Of a stretch of 64,000 nucleotides of DNA, positions 1-8,314 are shown in pieces. Under the pieces are notes generated by a model, which was given only the letters and a program-made list of their open reading frames with translations, did no database searches and had not been told where the DNA came from. The DNA is from Lewinellaceae bacterium (GTDB lineage Bacteria; Bacteroidota; Bacteroidia; Chitinophagales; Saprospiraceae). Position numbers and translations under genes: made by a program. The stretch covers positions 310,001-374,000 of the forward strand of contig JACJYI010000003.1 of the NCBI GenBank assembly GCA_020636225.1, written 5' to 3'. Positions within the stretch are counted from its first letter, which is position 1; the number at the start of each line of letters is the position of its first letter.

Positions 1-707
1 TTGACCTTGGCGATGGTCTTCAGTCCATCGCGGAATCCGCGCAGGATGTCCACCACCTTGCCCAGCAAGGGATGGTTGCTGTATTTGCTGCGATAGCGAT
101 AGGCCAGGATGATCAGGCTGGAGAACAGGAATCCGGCGATCCAGAAGTAAGGAGACGACAACAGGGATTTCATGGAGTCTACCTGGGCATTCCGGGCCAG
201 ATAGCTGAAGATCTGTTTTCCATCCAGGATCATGGCAATGCCGATGATCAGCAGCATGGTCAGGGCATCGATCATCCGATCGACCACTACGGTCCCCATC
301 ACCTGATTGGTTCGGGCGTTCTCATATTTGGCCAGGGAGGTTGCCCGGACCAGTTCGCCCACCCGCGAAAGACCCAGGTTGGCGAAGTAGCTGATCATGA
401 TGGCGAAGAAACTGTTCACGAAGCGGGGCTTGACGCCCAGTGGCTCCAGCAGCATGTTCCAGCGCACCGCCCGGCTAAGATTGCTGAGCAGGAAGAAGAA
501 CATGATCAGGATGATCCATTGCCAGTGCACCTGGGTGAAGTCGGTAAAGATCTTGTCGATCAGCTGACAGTCTTCCGGCAGGCCGCCATCCAGGGCACAT
601 TTGGCCTGATAGGCCTTGTTCTGGTCATTGTAGACCAACCACAGGATGCCGAGGCCAATGCTCAGGTAGATGGTGAATCGGAAAAGGTTGCCGAGCCTGG
701 ACTTCAC
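1..707 (-). CDS. Flippase-like membrane protein (LPG_synthase_TM / UPF0104), 3' end off window
   Basis: I translated this frame by hand. It starts with a GTG that overlaps the panD stop (GTGA) and stays open to the left edge, so only the N-terminal ~235 residues are present. Visible features are an N-terminal membrane segment (residues ~8-25), a second (~60-80) followed by the family-like stretch LSRAVRWNMLLEPLG, then SYFANLGLSRVGELVRATSL and VVVDRMIDALTMLLIIGIAM. This is the pattern of the lysylphosphatidylglycerol synthase transmembrane-region family, which includes AglD-like proteins and probable lipid flippases. No acyl- or aminoacyl-transferase domain is visible, so lysyl-PG synthesis should not be assumed. 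The four-base overlap with panD implies translational coupling. The substrate is unknown. Confidence 0.85.
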   Translation of the reverse strand, partial: MKSRLGNLFRFTIYLSIGLGILWLVYNDQNKAYQAKCALDGGLPEDCQLIDKIFTDFTQVHWQWIILIMFFFLLSNLSRAVRWNMLLEPLGVKPRFVNSFFAIMISYFANLGLSRVGELVRATSLAKYENARTNQVMGTVVVDRMIDALTMLLIIGIAMILDGKQIFSYLARNAQVDSMKSLLSSPYFWIAGFLFSSLIILAYRYRSKYSNHPLLGKVVDILRGFRDGLKTIAKV

Positions 708-1060
708 GCGTCTTTTCGTATGCGATTATCAGGACCCACGAATGCAATGCGGGGAGTGTATGCCTTGGCCTCCTCCTCTGTCATCAGCCCGTAGGCAATG
801 ATGATGACCGTGTCGCCGATCTGGGCTTTCCGGGCGGCAGCCCCGTTCAGGCAGATGGTTCCGGAGTCACGGAGGCCGGGAATGACATAGGTCTCCAGGC
901 GTTCCCCATTGTTGTTGTTGACCACCTGAACGCGCTCACCCTCGAGGAGGCCGGCGGCGTCCATCAGGGCTTCATCAATGGTGATGCTTCCCTCGTAGTT
1001 GAGGTTGGCATCCGTGACGGTCGCCCGGTGAATTTTGGATTTGAATCTCCAGATCTGCAT
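704..1060 (-). CDS. panD: Aspartate 1-decarboxylase
   Basis: The enzyme converts L-aspartate to beta-alanine for pantothenate and CoA synthesis in the cytoplasm. The 118-residue length is normal for PanD. The self-cleavage site is intact in YEGSIT: Gly24-Ser25, where Ser25 becomes the pyruvoyl cofactor. K9, the N-terminal IHRATVTDANL block and the NGAAARKAQIGD block also fit the family. It lies directly downstream of panC, whose enzyme uses its product. A perfect -7 element (TAATTTTG, 1075 down to 1068) sits eight bases before the start, so panD probably also has its own promoter with a leader of only about three bases. Confidence 0.97.
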   Translation of the reverse strand: MQIWRFKSKIHRATVTDANLNYEGSITIDEALMDAAGLLEGERVQVVNNNNGERLETYVIPGLRDSGTICLNGAAARKAQIGDTVIIIAYGLMTEEEAKAYTPRIAFVGPDNRIRKDA

Positions 1061-1120
1061 GTCGGGGCAAAATTACAATATTCTGGACAGTGGGCCCAAC
1101 AGCAAATGGACAGGATAAGT

Positions 1121-1969
1121 TCAGGGGCGCAGGACCATATTGTCGATCAGCCGGACATCGCCCGCCCACGCGGCCGTGCAGGCGACGATCTGCTCATGTT
1201 GGCCAGGGTCACTGACCTCCTCCAGTGTCATTCCGTCCACGATGCGGAAGTACTCGGGTGTGAGGCCTGCTGCCGTCAGCTGTTCAATGGCCTGATCCAT
1301 GATCTCCTGGGGAGCCATCCGGCCGATCAGCTCCCTGGCTTCTGCCAGGGTCTGGCAGATGACCGGAGCGATGGCCCTGAATGCAGGCGTGAGACGCACG
1401 TTCCGTGAACTCATGGCCAGGCCATCCGCCTCCCGTATGGTGGCAGACATGTGAAGTTGGACGGGAGACCGGGTGGCTTCCAGCATATATCGGACCACGG
1501 CGACCTGCTGGTAATCCTTTTGGCCCATGACCAGGATGTGCGGCCTGACCAGGTCCAGCAAGCGATGGACCACTTGCATCACCCCTTCAAAATGACCCGG
1601 GCGAAATTCGCCCTCCATGACTTCCGCCAGCCGGCCCGGATGGATGGACAATGACGTATCGATATCCTGAGGGTAGATCTCCCCGACCTCCGGAAGGAAG
1701 AGGATATCACAGCCCGTGCCGTGGAGGAGTTCGATATCCCGGCTGATGGGTCGGGGATATTTCTCCAGATCCGCAGGATCATTGAACTGGGTGGGATTGA
1801 CGAAGATGGAACAGACCACGATGTCTGTCAGGGTGGCGGCCTCCCGGATCAGGGCGAGATGGCCCTCGTGCAGTGCACCCATGGTCGGCACGAACCCGAT
1901 CTTCCGGCCGGCCTTTTCCGCATTCGCAATGAACACGCTTAATCCGTCGTTGTTCCTTAGAATAAGCAT
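1121..1969 (-). CDS. panC: Pantoate--beta-alanine ligase
   Basis: ATP-dependent condensation of pantoate and beta-alanine gives pantothenate. The protein has 282 residues, the usual size. Nucleotidyltransferase signatures are present: PTMGALHEGH at ~28-37 (HIGH-like), VNPTQF at ~58-63, GQKDYQQVAVVR near 150 and MSSRN near 190 (KMSKS-like). panD follows 60 bases downstream on the same strand. The start is followed by the typical opening MLILRN. Upstream, TTACTTTG (seven of eight bases of the -7 consensus) on the minus strand near 1987-1994 is a possible promoter. The gene diverges from the glycogen-synthase-like gene at 2101. Confidence 0.97.
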   Translation of the reverse strand: MLILRNNDGLSVFIANAEKAGRKIGFVPTMGALHEGHLALIREAATLTDIVVCSIFVNPTQFNDPADLEKYPRPISRDIELLHGTGCDILFLPEVGEIYPQDIDTSLSIHPGRLAEVMEGEFRPGHFEGVMQVVHRLLDLVRPHILVMGQKDYQQVAVVRYMLEATRSPVQLHMSATIREADGLAMSSRNVRLTPAFRAIAPVICQTLAEARELIGRMAPQEIMDQAIEQLTAAGLTPEYFRIVDGMTLEEVSDPGQHEQIVACTAAWAGDVRLIDNMVLRP

Positions 1970-2060
1970 GGTGGGTCAAAAGGGCGGCAAAGTAATGGAT
2001 TTTCAGATGAACCTGCAAGTGTCCGTTCTCGCCGATACCCGGAAACTGTTCGATTTTACG

Positions 2061-2068
2061 TATCTTTG
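2061..2068 (+). promoter_or_regulatory. -7 element TATCTTTG
   Basis: An exact match to the Bacteroidota -7 consensus TAnnTTTG, in the panC / 2101 divergent spacer. Using the spacing seen at rnpB, transcription would begin near 2073, leaving a leader of ~28 bases. This argues against the in-frame upstream GTG at 2068, which would lie inside the promoter. Confidence 0.7.
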
Positions 2069-2100
2069 TGTCTTGTCACAAGTTCTTTAATAACGATAGG

Positions 2101-2922
2101 ATGGAAAAGAAAAGACTACTCCTGGTCACTCAGGACATGCATCCCTACACCGCACTTTCAGAGATCGCCACGATCGCCCAGCAGATACCCCAGTACATGC
2201 ATGATAACGGTCTGGAGTTGCGCGTATTGATGCCGCGTTTTGGCACCATCAACGAGCGCAGACATCGCCTGCACGAAGTGGTGCGGCTGTCCGGGATGAA
2301 TATCGTGGTCAATGACGAAGACTTCCCACTGATCATCAAGGTGGCTTCCATGCCGGGTTCACGGCTCCAGGTCTATTTCCTGGATAATGATGAGTTTTTC
2401 AAGCGCAAGTCCGTCTTCGACGACGCACAGGGGAAACCCTTTGCCGACAATATGGAGCGCATGACCTTCTTCTCGAAAGGGGTCATCGAAACCGTGAAGA
2501 AGTTTGGATGGCCGCCGGATATCATCCATTGCCACGGCTGGATGACCAGTCTGGTGCCGTTCTACCTCCGCACCGTCTACAAGGATGAGCCACTCTTCAG
2601 GAATGCCCGAATGACCTATTCGACCTACCAGAATGATGCCGATGCCCAGTTCACGCCTGCTGATCTGGAAAAGGCCCTGGTTCCCCCGATGGGCATCGAG
2701 GCCCTGGGCGATTACCTGGTCAACGGACAGGTTGTCCTCGACCATGGTGCCATCGCTCATTCCGATGCCGTCATCCGAGGCAGCGAAACCCTGAATCCCG
2801 ACGTTGAAACTGCAGTGGCGAAAATGGATCGCCCTGTGCTGGACTTCGTGGAAGGAGACGACCTCCTGGGGGCCTATCTGGAATTTTATCACAACCTGCT
2901 GGAGCAGGAAGTACAACCCTGA
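2101..2922 (+). CDS. Glycogen/starch synthase catalytic-domain-like protein, N-terminal half only
   Basis: The 273-residue protein starts MEKKRLLLVTQDMHPYTALSEIA. It resembles the N-terminal Rossmann half of GT5 glycogen synthases, including PDIIHCHGWMTSLVPFYL near residue 140. Full GlgA has about 480 residues with a second, nucleotide-sugar-binding half. Here the frame ends after the first domain, and no KPGGL-type C-terminal motif is present. The short form next to panC and a DUF4270 gene is a recurrent Bacteroidota arrangement. Whether it still makes glucan is doubtful: the ADP-glucose-binding half is missing, so a structural, regulatory or glycan-binding role is equally possible. The start at 2101 is favoured over a GTG at 2068 that overlaps the promoter. 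Confidence 0.8.
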   Translation: MEKKRLLLVTQDMHPYTALSEIATIAQQIPQYMHDNGLELRVLMPRFGTINERRHRLHEVVRLSGMNIVVNDEDFPLIIKVASMPGSRLQVYFLDNDEFFKRKSVFDDAQGKPFADNMERMTFFSKGVIETVKKFGWPPDIIHCHGWMTSLVPFYLRTVYKDEPLFRNARMTYSTYQNDADAQFTPADLEKALVPPMGIEALGDYLVNGQVVLDHGAIAHSDAVIRGSETLNPDVETAVAKMDRPVLDFVEGDDLLGAYLEFYHNLLEQEVQP

Positions 2923-2941
2923 TCGTAGCGTACCGATCGTT

Positions 2942-4297
2942 ATGAAGAAATCCCTCCTCCTGGCGATGGCCGTCGGTTTGGCGACCATCGCCTTCTTTTC
3001 AGAATGCACCAAGCCGACCCTGGTGGGTGCCGATATCCTGGATCAGGACCAAAGCGAACTGGTCCGGGTCGATACCTTTACCCTCCTGACCCGTTCCATT
3101 CCCTGGGACACTGTGATCACGCATTTCCAGGCGGGAGGAGATGTACTGACCCGCTACCCGCTGGGCAATATCCTCGATCCCATTTTTGGGCACTCCCGCT
3201 CCACGGTCTATTTCGAAGTGTTGCCCACCTACGGATTCAGTGAACCTGAATTTGCCAATGCCAAACCTGATTCCCTGATCCTCACCCTCTATATCGACAC
3301 CACCCGCATCCTGGGTCAGCCAGAGAACATGGTGACTCTCGATGTGTTCCGCCTGGAAGAGAACATCCCGGATGAGGATCTGATCACCCTCCGGTCCTTC
3401 GATCTGTCCGGCAGCCCGGTAGGGTCCTATACCGGACCGATCTGGCCAGTACCGATCCGGGAGTCCCTGGACTATATCGGTACGGTCGATACACAAAGGC
3501 TGCCCCAGATCCGCATTCCGCTCGATCTGTCCATTGCCGACGAGATCATGGCCATGGACAGTGTGACCCTGGTTCGGGACTCCCTGTGGCTATCCATCAT
3601 CAAGGGATTCGGCGTCCGGTTCCGCGACCCGATCAATGCCTATGCGGGTCTCTTCGTCCAGGGGGCCACGACCGGACTGAACCTCTATTATACCGTTGGC
3701 GATACCTTGCACCGACAGGTCAACTGGACCCCCATCGGCAGTGTCTCCCGCAGTCACTACAGCTATGACATCGATCGGTCAGGGGTCACCTATCCCGACC
3801 TGCTCACCAACAATACCTCGACGGATTCGATCCACGTGATCCAGGGCAGTCAGGGGTTTGATCTCGAGGTCAACTTTCCCTATCTGCCTCAGCACGAATC
3901 TGTACTGGTCAACCTGGCCACCCTGGAGCTGACCCTGTGTTCCCTGGATGGCTCGGTCGGCAATCTCTTTGGTCCTCCCGCCCAACTGGAGATCTATACC
4001 TATGAGGATGACCGGCTGATCCTGGTGGATGACGTGATCTTTTCCCTGGCGTCCGGTGTCTTTGGACTGGAGAACTATTTTGGCGGGGTGCCACTGGTGG
4101 ATGGGAATCAAGCCACCACCTATCGCTTCAACCTGTCCGCTCAGGTCCAGAAGATCCTGCTCGGGGAAGCCAGTCCGACCCTCTATGTGCGGGTGCGTCA
4201 GCGCGAGACCAATGTCCATCAGGCCTTGATCTGTGGCAGCTCGTCCAGCGCAGGGGCTCCCAAATTAACCATTACCTATACACGTCTCAACCCCTAA
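2942..4297 (+). CDS. DUF4270 family lipoprotein
   Basis: A 451-residue exported protein. The N terminus (MKKSLLLAMAVGLATIAFFSEC) is a lipoprotein signal with the acceptor Cys at ~22, followed by TKPTLVGADIL. The rest has no recognised catalytic motif. It looks like beta-rich repeats with many short T/S/V/L strands and ends in KLTITYTRLNP. DUF4270 proteins are found in Bacteroidota in this same context (short glycogen-synthase-like gene upstream, glmS downstream). It sits 19 bases after the preceding gene and three bases before glmS, so the three are probably co-transcribed. The function is unknown. It is predicted to be anchored in the outer or inner membrane facing the periplasm or exterior. 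Confidence 0.82.
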   Translation: MKKSLLLAMAVGLATIAFFSECTKPTLVGADILDQDQSELVRVDTFTLLTRSIPWDTVITHFQAGGDVLTRYPLGNILDPIFGHSRSTVYFEVLPTYGFSEPEFANAKPDSLILTLYIDTTRILGQPENMVTLDVFRLEENIPDEDLITLRSFDLSGSPVGSYTGPIWPVPIRESLDYIGTVDTQRLPQIRIPLDLSIADEIMAMDSVTLVRDSLWLSIIKGFGVRFRDPINAYAGLFVQGATTGLNLYYTVGDTLHRQVNWTPIGSVSRSHYSYDIDRSGVTYPDLLTNNTSTDSIHVIQGSQGFDLEVNFPYLPQHESVLVNLATLELTLCSLDGSVGNLFGPPAQLEIYTYEDDRLILVDDVIFSLASGVFGLENYFGGVPLVDGNQATTYRFNLSAQVQKILLGEASPTLYVRVRQRETNVHQALICGSSSSAGAPKLTITYTRLNP

Positions 4298-4300
4298 GCC

Positions 4301-6139
4301 ATGTGTGGTATCGTCGCCTATATCGGCCAGCGTGAAGCATATCCCATCCTGATCAAGGGCCTGCAACGCCTCGAATACCGTGGGTATGACAGTGCGGGGG
4401 TGGCCCTGCTGAACGGCGGATTGAACATCTATAAGCGGCAGGGAAAGGTCAGTGACCTCATTGCCTTTACCGAAGGCAAGAACAAGTCTGGCCACGCCGG
4501 GATCGGACATACCCGGTGGGCCACGCACGGTCAGCCCAATCACATCAATGCCCACCCCCACACCTCGGGTAACGGGCACCTGACCCTGGTCCACAACGGG
4601 ATTATCGAGAACTATGCCCTCCTGAAGAAAGCCCTGGAAAAACTGGGGCACACCTTCACGAGCGAGACGGACACCGAGGTGCTCGTCCACCTGATCGAAG
4701 AGCTCCAGTCGAGGGATGCGCTGTCCCTGGAAGAGGCGGTTCGTGTGGCCCTGAGCCGGGTGATCGGCGCCTATGCCATCGTGGTGATCGACCAGCGTGA
4801 CCCGGGCAAGCTGGTCGCCGCCCGCAAGGGAAGCCCCCTGGTCCTCGGCATCGGTGATGATGAATTCCTGGTGGCTTCCGATGCCACGCCCATCATCGAG
4901 TACACCAAGCGGGTGGTCTACCTCAACGATGAGGAGATCGCCGTGCTCAGCAAGGACGGGTACATGCAGATCAAGACGATCGGCAATGAAGTGCAAACCC
5001 CCTATATCCAGGAGCTGACCCTGGAGATCGAACGCCTGGAAAAAGGCGGCTACGACCATTTCATGCTCAAGGAGATCCATGAGCAGGTCACCACCATCGC
5101 CGATTGCATGCGAGGTCGCCTGAATGCCACCGAGGGATGGATCCACCTGGGTGGCGTAGAGGAATTTCAGAACCGGTTCACCAAAGCCGAACGCATCATC
5201 ATCATCGGATGCGGGACATCCTGGCATTCGGGCCTCGTCGCCGAATATCTCTTTGAGGATCTGGCCCGGATCCCGGTCGAGGTCGAATATGCGTCCGAGT
5301 TCCGATATCGCAACCCGATCATCAATGAGACCGATATCGTGATCGCCCTGTCGCAGTCCGGCGAAACGGCCGATACGCTGGCCGCGATCGAACTGGCCAA
5401 GGAAAAAGGGGCACTGGTCTATGGCGTGGTCAATGTCGTTGGATCATCGATCTCTCGCCTCACCAATGCCGGAAGCTATATCCATGCCGGGCCGGAGATC
5501 GGCGTGGCCTCGACCAAGGCTTTTACTGGCCAGGTCACGCTCCTGACCATGATGGCCCTCCAACTGGCCCACAGCCGGGGCACTATCTCCGAATCCTATT
5601 TCCAGCGCCTCCTAGCCGAGCTGGAGCAGATCCCCCACAAGGTGGCCCGCGTGCTGGAGAGCGAGTCCCAGATCCAGTACATCGCCAGCGAGATCCAGGA
5701 TTCCCATAATGCACTTTACCTGGGCCGGGGATTCAACTTCCCGGTGGCCCTGGAAGGCGCCCTGAAGCTCAAGGAGATCTCCTATATCCATGCAGAAGGG
5801 TATCCGGCTGCCGAAATGAAACACGGTCCCATCGCCCTGATCGATGAGAACATGCCGGTGATCGTCACCGCGACCAACCGCAACGCCTACGACAAGATCG
5901 TCTCCAATATTCAGGAGGTGAAGGCGCGGAAAGGGAAGGTCATCGCTATCGTTTCCGAAGGTGAAAAGGCGATCTCCGAGATGGCCGATTATACCATTCA
6001 CATTCCCGAAACGGAGGATCCGCTGGCGCCCCTGCTGTCGGTCATCCCCCTTCAGTTACTTTCCTACTATATTGCGGTGGGTAGAGGTTGCAATGTCGAC
6101 CAGCCCCGCAATCTTGCCAAATCCGTTACCGTCGAATAA
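4301..6139 (+). CDS. glmS: Glutamine--fructose-6-phosphate aminotransferase (isomerizing)
   Basis: It makes glucosamine-6-phosphate from fructose-6-phosphate and glutamine, the first committed step to UDP-GlcNAc and cell wall. The 612-residue length is standard. The N-terminal nucleophile is intact (MCGIVAYIG; Cys2 after Met removal). The glutaminase domain covers ~1-235 (RGYDSAG, GIGHTRWATHG, HNGIIENY, SETDTEV). Two SIS domains follow (IIIGCGTSWHSG, SQSGETADT, GRGFNFPVALEGALKLKEI), ending in the conserved LAKSVTVE. No riboswitch could fit in the three-base gap before it. It feeds the same pathway as murA, which follows after DUF4290. Confidence 0.98.
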   Translation: MCGIVAYIGQREAYPILIKGLQRLEYRGYDSAGVALLNGGLNIYKRQGKVSDLIAFTEGKNKSGHAGIGHTRWATHGQPNHINAHPHTSGNGHLTLVHNGIIENYALLKKALEKLGHTFTSETDTEVLVHLIEELQSRDALSLEEAVRVALSRVIGAYAIVVIDQRDPGKLVAARKGSPLVLGIGDDEFLVASDATPIIEYTKRVVYLNDEEIAVLSKDGYMQIKTIGNEVQTPYIQELTLEIERLEKGGYDHFMLKEIHEQVTTIADCMRGRLNATEGWIHLGGVEEFQNRFTKAERIIIIGCGTSWHSGLVAEYLFEDLARIPVEVEYASEFRYRNPIINETDIVIALSQSGETADTLAAIELAKEKGALVYGVVNVVGSSISRLTNAGSYIHAGPEIGVASTKAFTGQVTLLTMMALQLAHSRGTISESYFQRLLAELEQIPHKVARVLESESQIQYIASEIQDSHNALYLGRGFNFPVALEGALKLKEISYIHAEGYPAAEMKHGPIALIDENMPVIVTATNRNAYDKIVSNIQEVKARKGKVIAIVSEGEKAISEMADYTIHIPETEDPLAPLLSVIPLQLLSYYIAVGRGCNVDQPRNLAKSVTVE

Positions 6140-6147
6140 TTACCCTT

Positions 6148-6828
6148 ATGACCAACGTCATTGAACTGGAATACAATTCCCAGAAAGATAATCTGATCAT
6201 CTCCGAGTACGGACGCTATGTCCAGGAGCTGGTCGACTGGTGCAAGACCATCGAGGATCCTCAGGCCCGCCAGATCGCGGCAGAGAATGTGATCGAGATC
6301 ATGCGGATCGTCAATCCGCAGAAGAACGCCAATGAGGATACCACGGACAAGCTGTGGCAACACATGTTCAGGATCGCCGATTACGAACTGGATGTCACCA
6401 GCCCGACCGGTGAAAAGCCCGTGCGCCCCAATCCGGCAGAGATCGAACGGAATCTGCACTATCCTGTACAGGAAGCCAAGTTTCGCCATTATGGCCACAA
6501 CATCCAGATGCTGGTCCGCAAGGCCCAGGCCATGGAGCCTGGTGAGAAGCGCAATGAGCTGGTGACCATTATCGGTTCCTACATGAAATTGGCCTACAAG
6601 ACCTGGAACCGGGAACATTATGTCAGTGATGAGATCATCAAGGGGGATCTCGAAGCCCTGTCGGGGCATACCCTCAGCCTGGAGGAAGGTGTCCAGTTTG
6701 ATACTGCCCTGGCTCCGGTCAACTTCAAGGATCAGAATATCAATCCCCGGAAAGGGGGCCGGTACAAGGGGCGCACCTCCAACAGGGGCCGCTCGGGAGG
6801 CAATTACAGCAATCGAAGAAGACGTTAA
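6148..6828 (+). CDS. DUF4290 protein with Arg/Gly-rich basic tail
   Basis: A 226-residue cytoplasmic protein without signal peptide or membrane segment. Residues ~1-200 match the DUF4290 family, which in Bacteroidota is regularly found beside murA, as here. The last ~28 residues form a very basic tail (RKGGRYKGRTSNRGRSGG, then NYSNRRRR) of the RGG type, which suggests binding to nucleic acid or ribosomes. No catalytic motif is recognised. It begins eight bases after the glmS stop, so co-transcription with glmS is likely. The function is unknown. Confidence 0.85.
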   Translation: MTNVIELEYNSQKDNLIISEYGRYVQELVDWCKTIEDPQARQIAAENVIEIMRIVNPQKNANEDTTDKLWQHMFRIADYELDVTSPTGEKPVRPNPAEIERNLHYPVQEAKFRHYGHNIQMLVRKAQAMEPGEKRNELVTIIGSYMKLAYKTWNREHYVSDEIIKGDLEALSGHTLSLEEGVQFDTALAPVNFKDQNINPRKGGRYKGRTSNRGRSGGNYSNRRRR

Positions 6829-6900
6829 GTTCGCCGGCTATTTACCGATTCATTCTCTGATGTGGGCGAAGGCTGCTATTTTCGCAGCAAAACCCTGCCC

Positions 6901-8217
6901 ATGATCGCCGATAGTTTTGAAGTCATTGGAGGCCATCGCCTCCAGGGTCGCATCACCCCTCAGGGTGCCAAGAACGAAGCCCTTCAGGTTCTCTGTGCCG
7001 TATTGCTCACCGAAGAGCCGGTCACCATTCGCAATGTGCCGGCCATTCGCGATGTGATGGCCCTGATCGATCTGCTTCGGGGGCTGGGGGTGACGGTTGA
7101 GGAGTCAGGCGATCACCAATGGACCTTTACGGCCCGGGATATCGATGTGTCCTACCTGCAGGGAGAAGCCTTCGCGCTCAAGGCGGGTCGGATCAGAGGA
7201 TCCGTCATGCTGATCGGACCGCTGCTGGCCCGGTTTGGCAAGGCCCTCCTGCCCAAGCCCGGCGGTGACAAGATCGGACGTCGCCGACTGGATACCCACT
7301 TTCTGGCTTTCGAGAAGCTGGGCGCCAAGTTCCGATACGACGATGTCAACAATCAATACTGGATCGAGGGAGAGCACCTGGAAGGGAGCTATGTCCTCAT
7401 GGACGAAATATCGGTCACGGGTACCGCCAACCTGCTCATGGCGGCAGTCAGGGCCAAGGGCACCACGACCATCTACAATGCCGCCTGCGAACCCTACCTG
7501 CAGCAGCTGTGCCGGATGCTCAATGCCATGGGCGCGCGCATTGAAGGCATCGGGTCCAACCTGCTGACGGTCCACGGGGTCGAAGCCATGGGTGGCACCG
7601 TACACACCATGTTGCCCGACATGATCGAGATCGGTTCGTTCATTGGCCTGGCCGCCATGACGCAGTCGGAACTGACCATCGAGAATTGTCGCATCGACCA
7701 GCTGGGCATCATCCCGGGTACCTTTGCCAGGTTCGGGATTGACATGGAATTCCGGGGTGATGATATCCATATCCCCGCCCAGGACAGTTATGCCATCCAG
7801 ACCTTCATCGACGGATCCATCCTCACGGTCTATGATGCACCCTGGCCGGGATTTACGCCCGACCTGATGAGCATCCTGGTGGTCCTGGCTACCCAGGCCC
7901 AGGGCAGCGTGTTGATCCATCAGAAGATGTTCGAGAGTCGCCTGTTCTTTGTCGACAAGCTCATCGACATGGGTGCCCAGATCATTCTCTGTGATCCGCA
8001 CCGGGCGACCGTGATCGGCCTCGGCCGCAAGTATCCCCTTCGGGGCATTGTCATGTCCTCACCGGATATCCGGGCCGGCGTGGCCTTGCTGATCGCCGCG
8101 CTTTCCGCTGAAGGCCGGAGTGTGATCCACAATGTCAACCAGATCGATCGGGGGTATGAGCAGATCGATACCCGGCTGCAGGCCCTCGGCGCCCAGATCC
8201 GGCGGATCGATAGTTGA
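6901..8217 (+). CDS. murA: UDP-N-acetylglucosamine 1-carboxyvinyltransferase, Asp active-site form
   Basis: It transfers enolpyruvate from PEP to UDP-GlcNAc, the first committed step of peptidoglycan synthesis. The start at 6901 gives 438 residues, close to the usual ~420. The opening IGGHRLQGRITPQGAKNEAL contains the substrate-binding Lys24-Asn25. The active-site loop reads KPGGDKIGRRRLD: Asp123 (codon 7267-7269) stands where E. coli has Cys115. Asp at this position is known to keep activity while preventing covalent fosfomycin attack. A short hairpin (GCTGC/GCAGC) and a -7-like TATTTTCG lie just upstream, so it may have its own promoter in addition to read-through from DUF4290. Confidence 0.96.
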   Translation: MIADSFEVIGGHRLQGRITPQGAKNEALQVLCAVLLTEEPVTIRNVPAIRDVMALIDLLRGLGVTVEESGDHQWTFTARDIDVSYLQGEAFALKAGRIRGSVMLIGPLLARFGKALLPKPGGDKIGRRRLDTHFLAFEKLGAKFRYDDVNNQYWIEGEHLEGSYVLMDEISVTGTANLLMAAVRAKGTTTIYNAACEPYLQQLCRMLNAMGARIEGIGSNLLTVHGVEAMGGTVHTMLPDMIEIGSFIGLAAMTQSELTIENCRIDQLGIIPGTFARFGIDMEFRGDDIHIPAQDSYAIQTFIDGSILTVYDAPWPGFTPDLMSILVVLATQAQGSVLIHQKMFESRLFFVDKLIDMGAQIILCDPHRATVIGLGRKYPLRGIVMSSPDIRAGVALLIAALSAEGRSVIHNVNQIDRGYEQIDTRLQALGAQIRRIDS

Positions 8218-8268
8218 GCACGACATCCGACCTATTGCAATTATCCCGTTTCGGGAAGTAGCTTCGCA

Positions 8269-8306
8269 GGATCAAACGGCCCGCACGCGGTCACATCGTT
8301 TGATCC
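8269..8306. promoter_or_regulatory. Perfect 10-bp inverted repeat before oxygenase gene
   Basis: GGATCAAACG at 8269-8278 is repeated as CGTTTGATCC at 8297-8306, with an 18-base spacer. It ends eight bases before the start codon at 8315. It could be an operator for a dimeric repressor or a 5'-leader stem that hides the ribosome-binding region. No regulator gene is adjacent. Confidence 0.5.
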
Positions 8307-8314
8307 GATCTCCC

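Noticed and set aside
2068..2922. GTG start for the glycogen-synthase-like gene
   Set aside because: Lies inside the -7 element; ATG 2101 fits the family start.
4265..5227. 320-residue minus-strand frame over glmS
   Set aside because: Antisense to a fully conserved enzyme; H/D/G-rich shadow composition.
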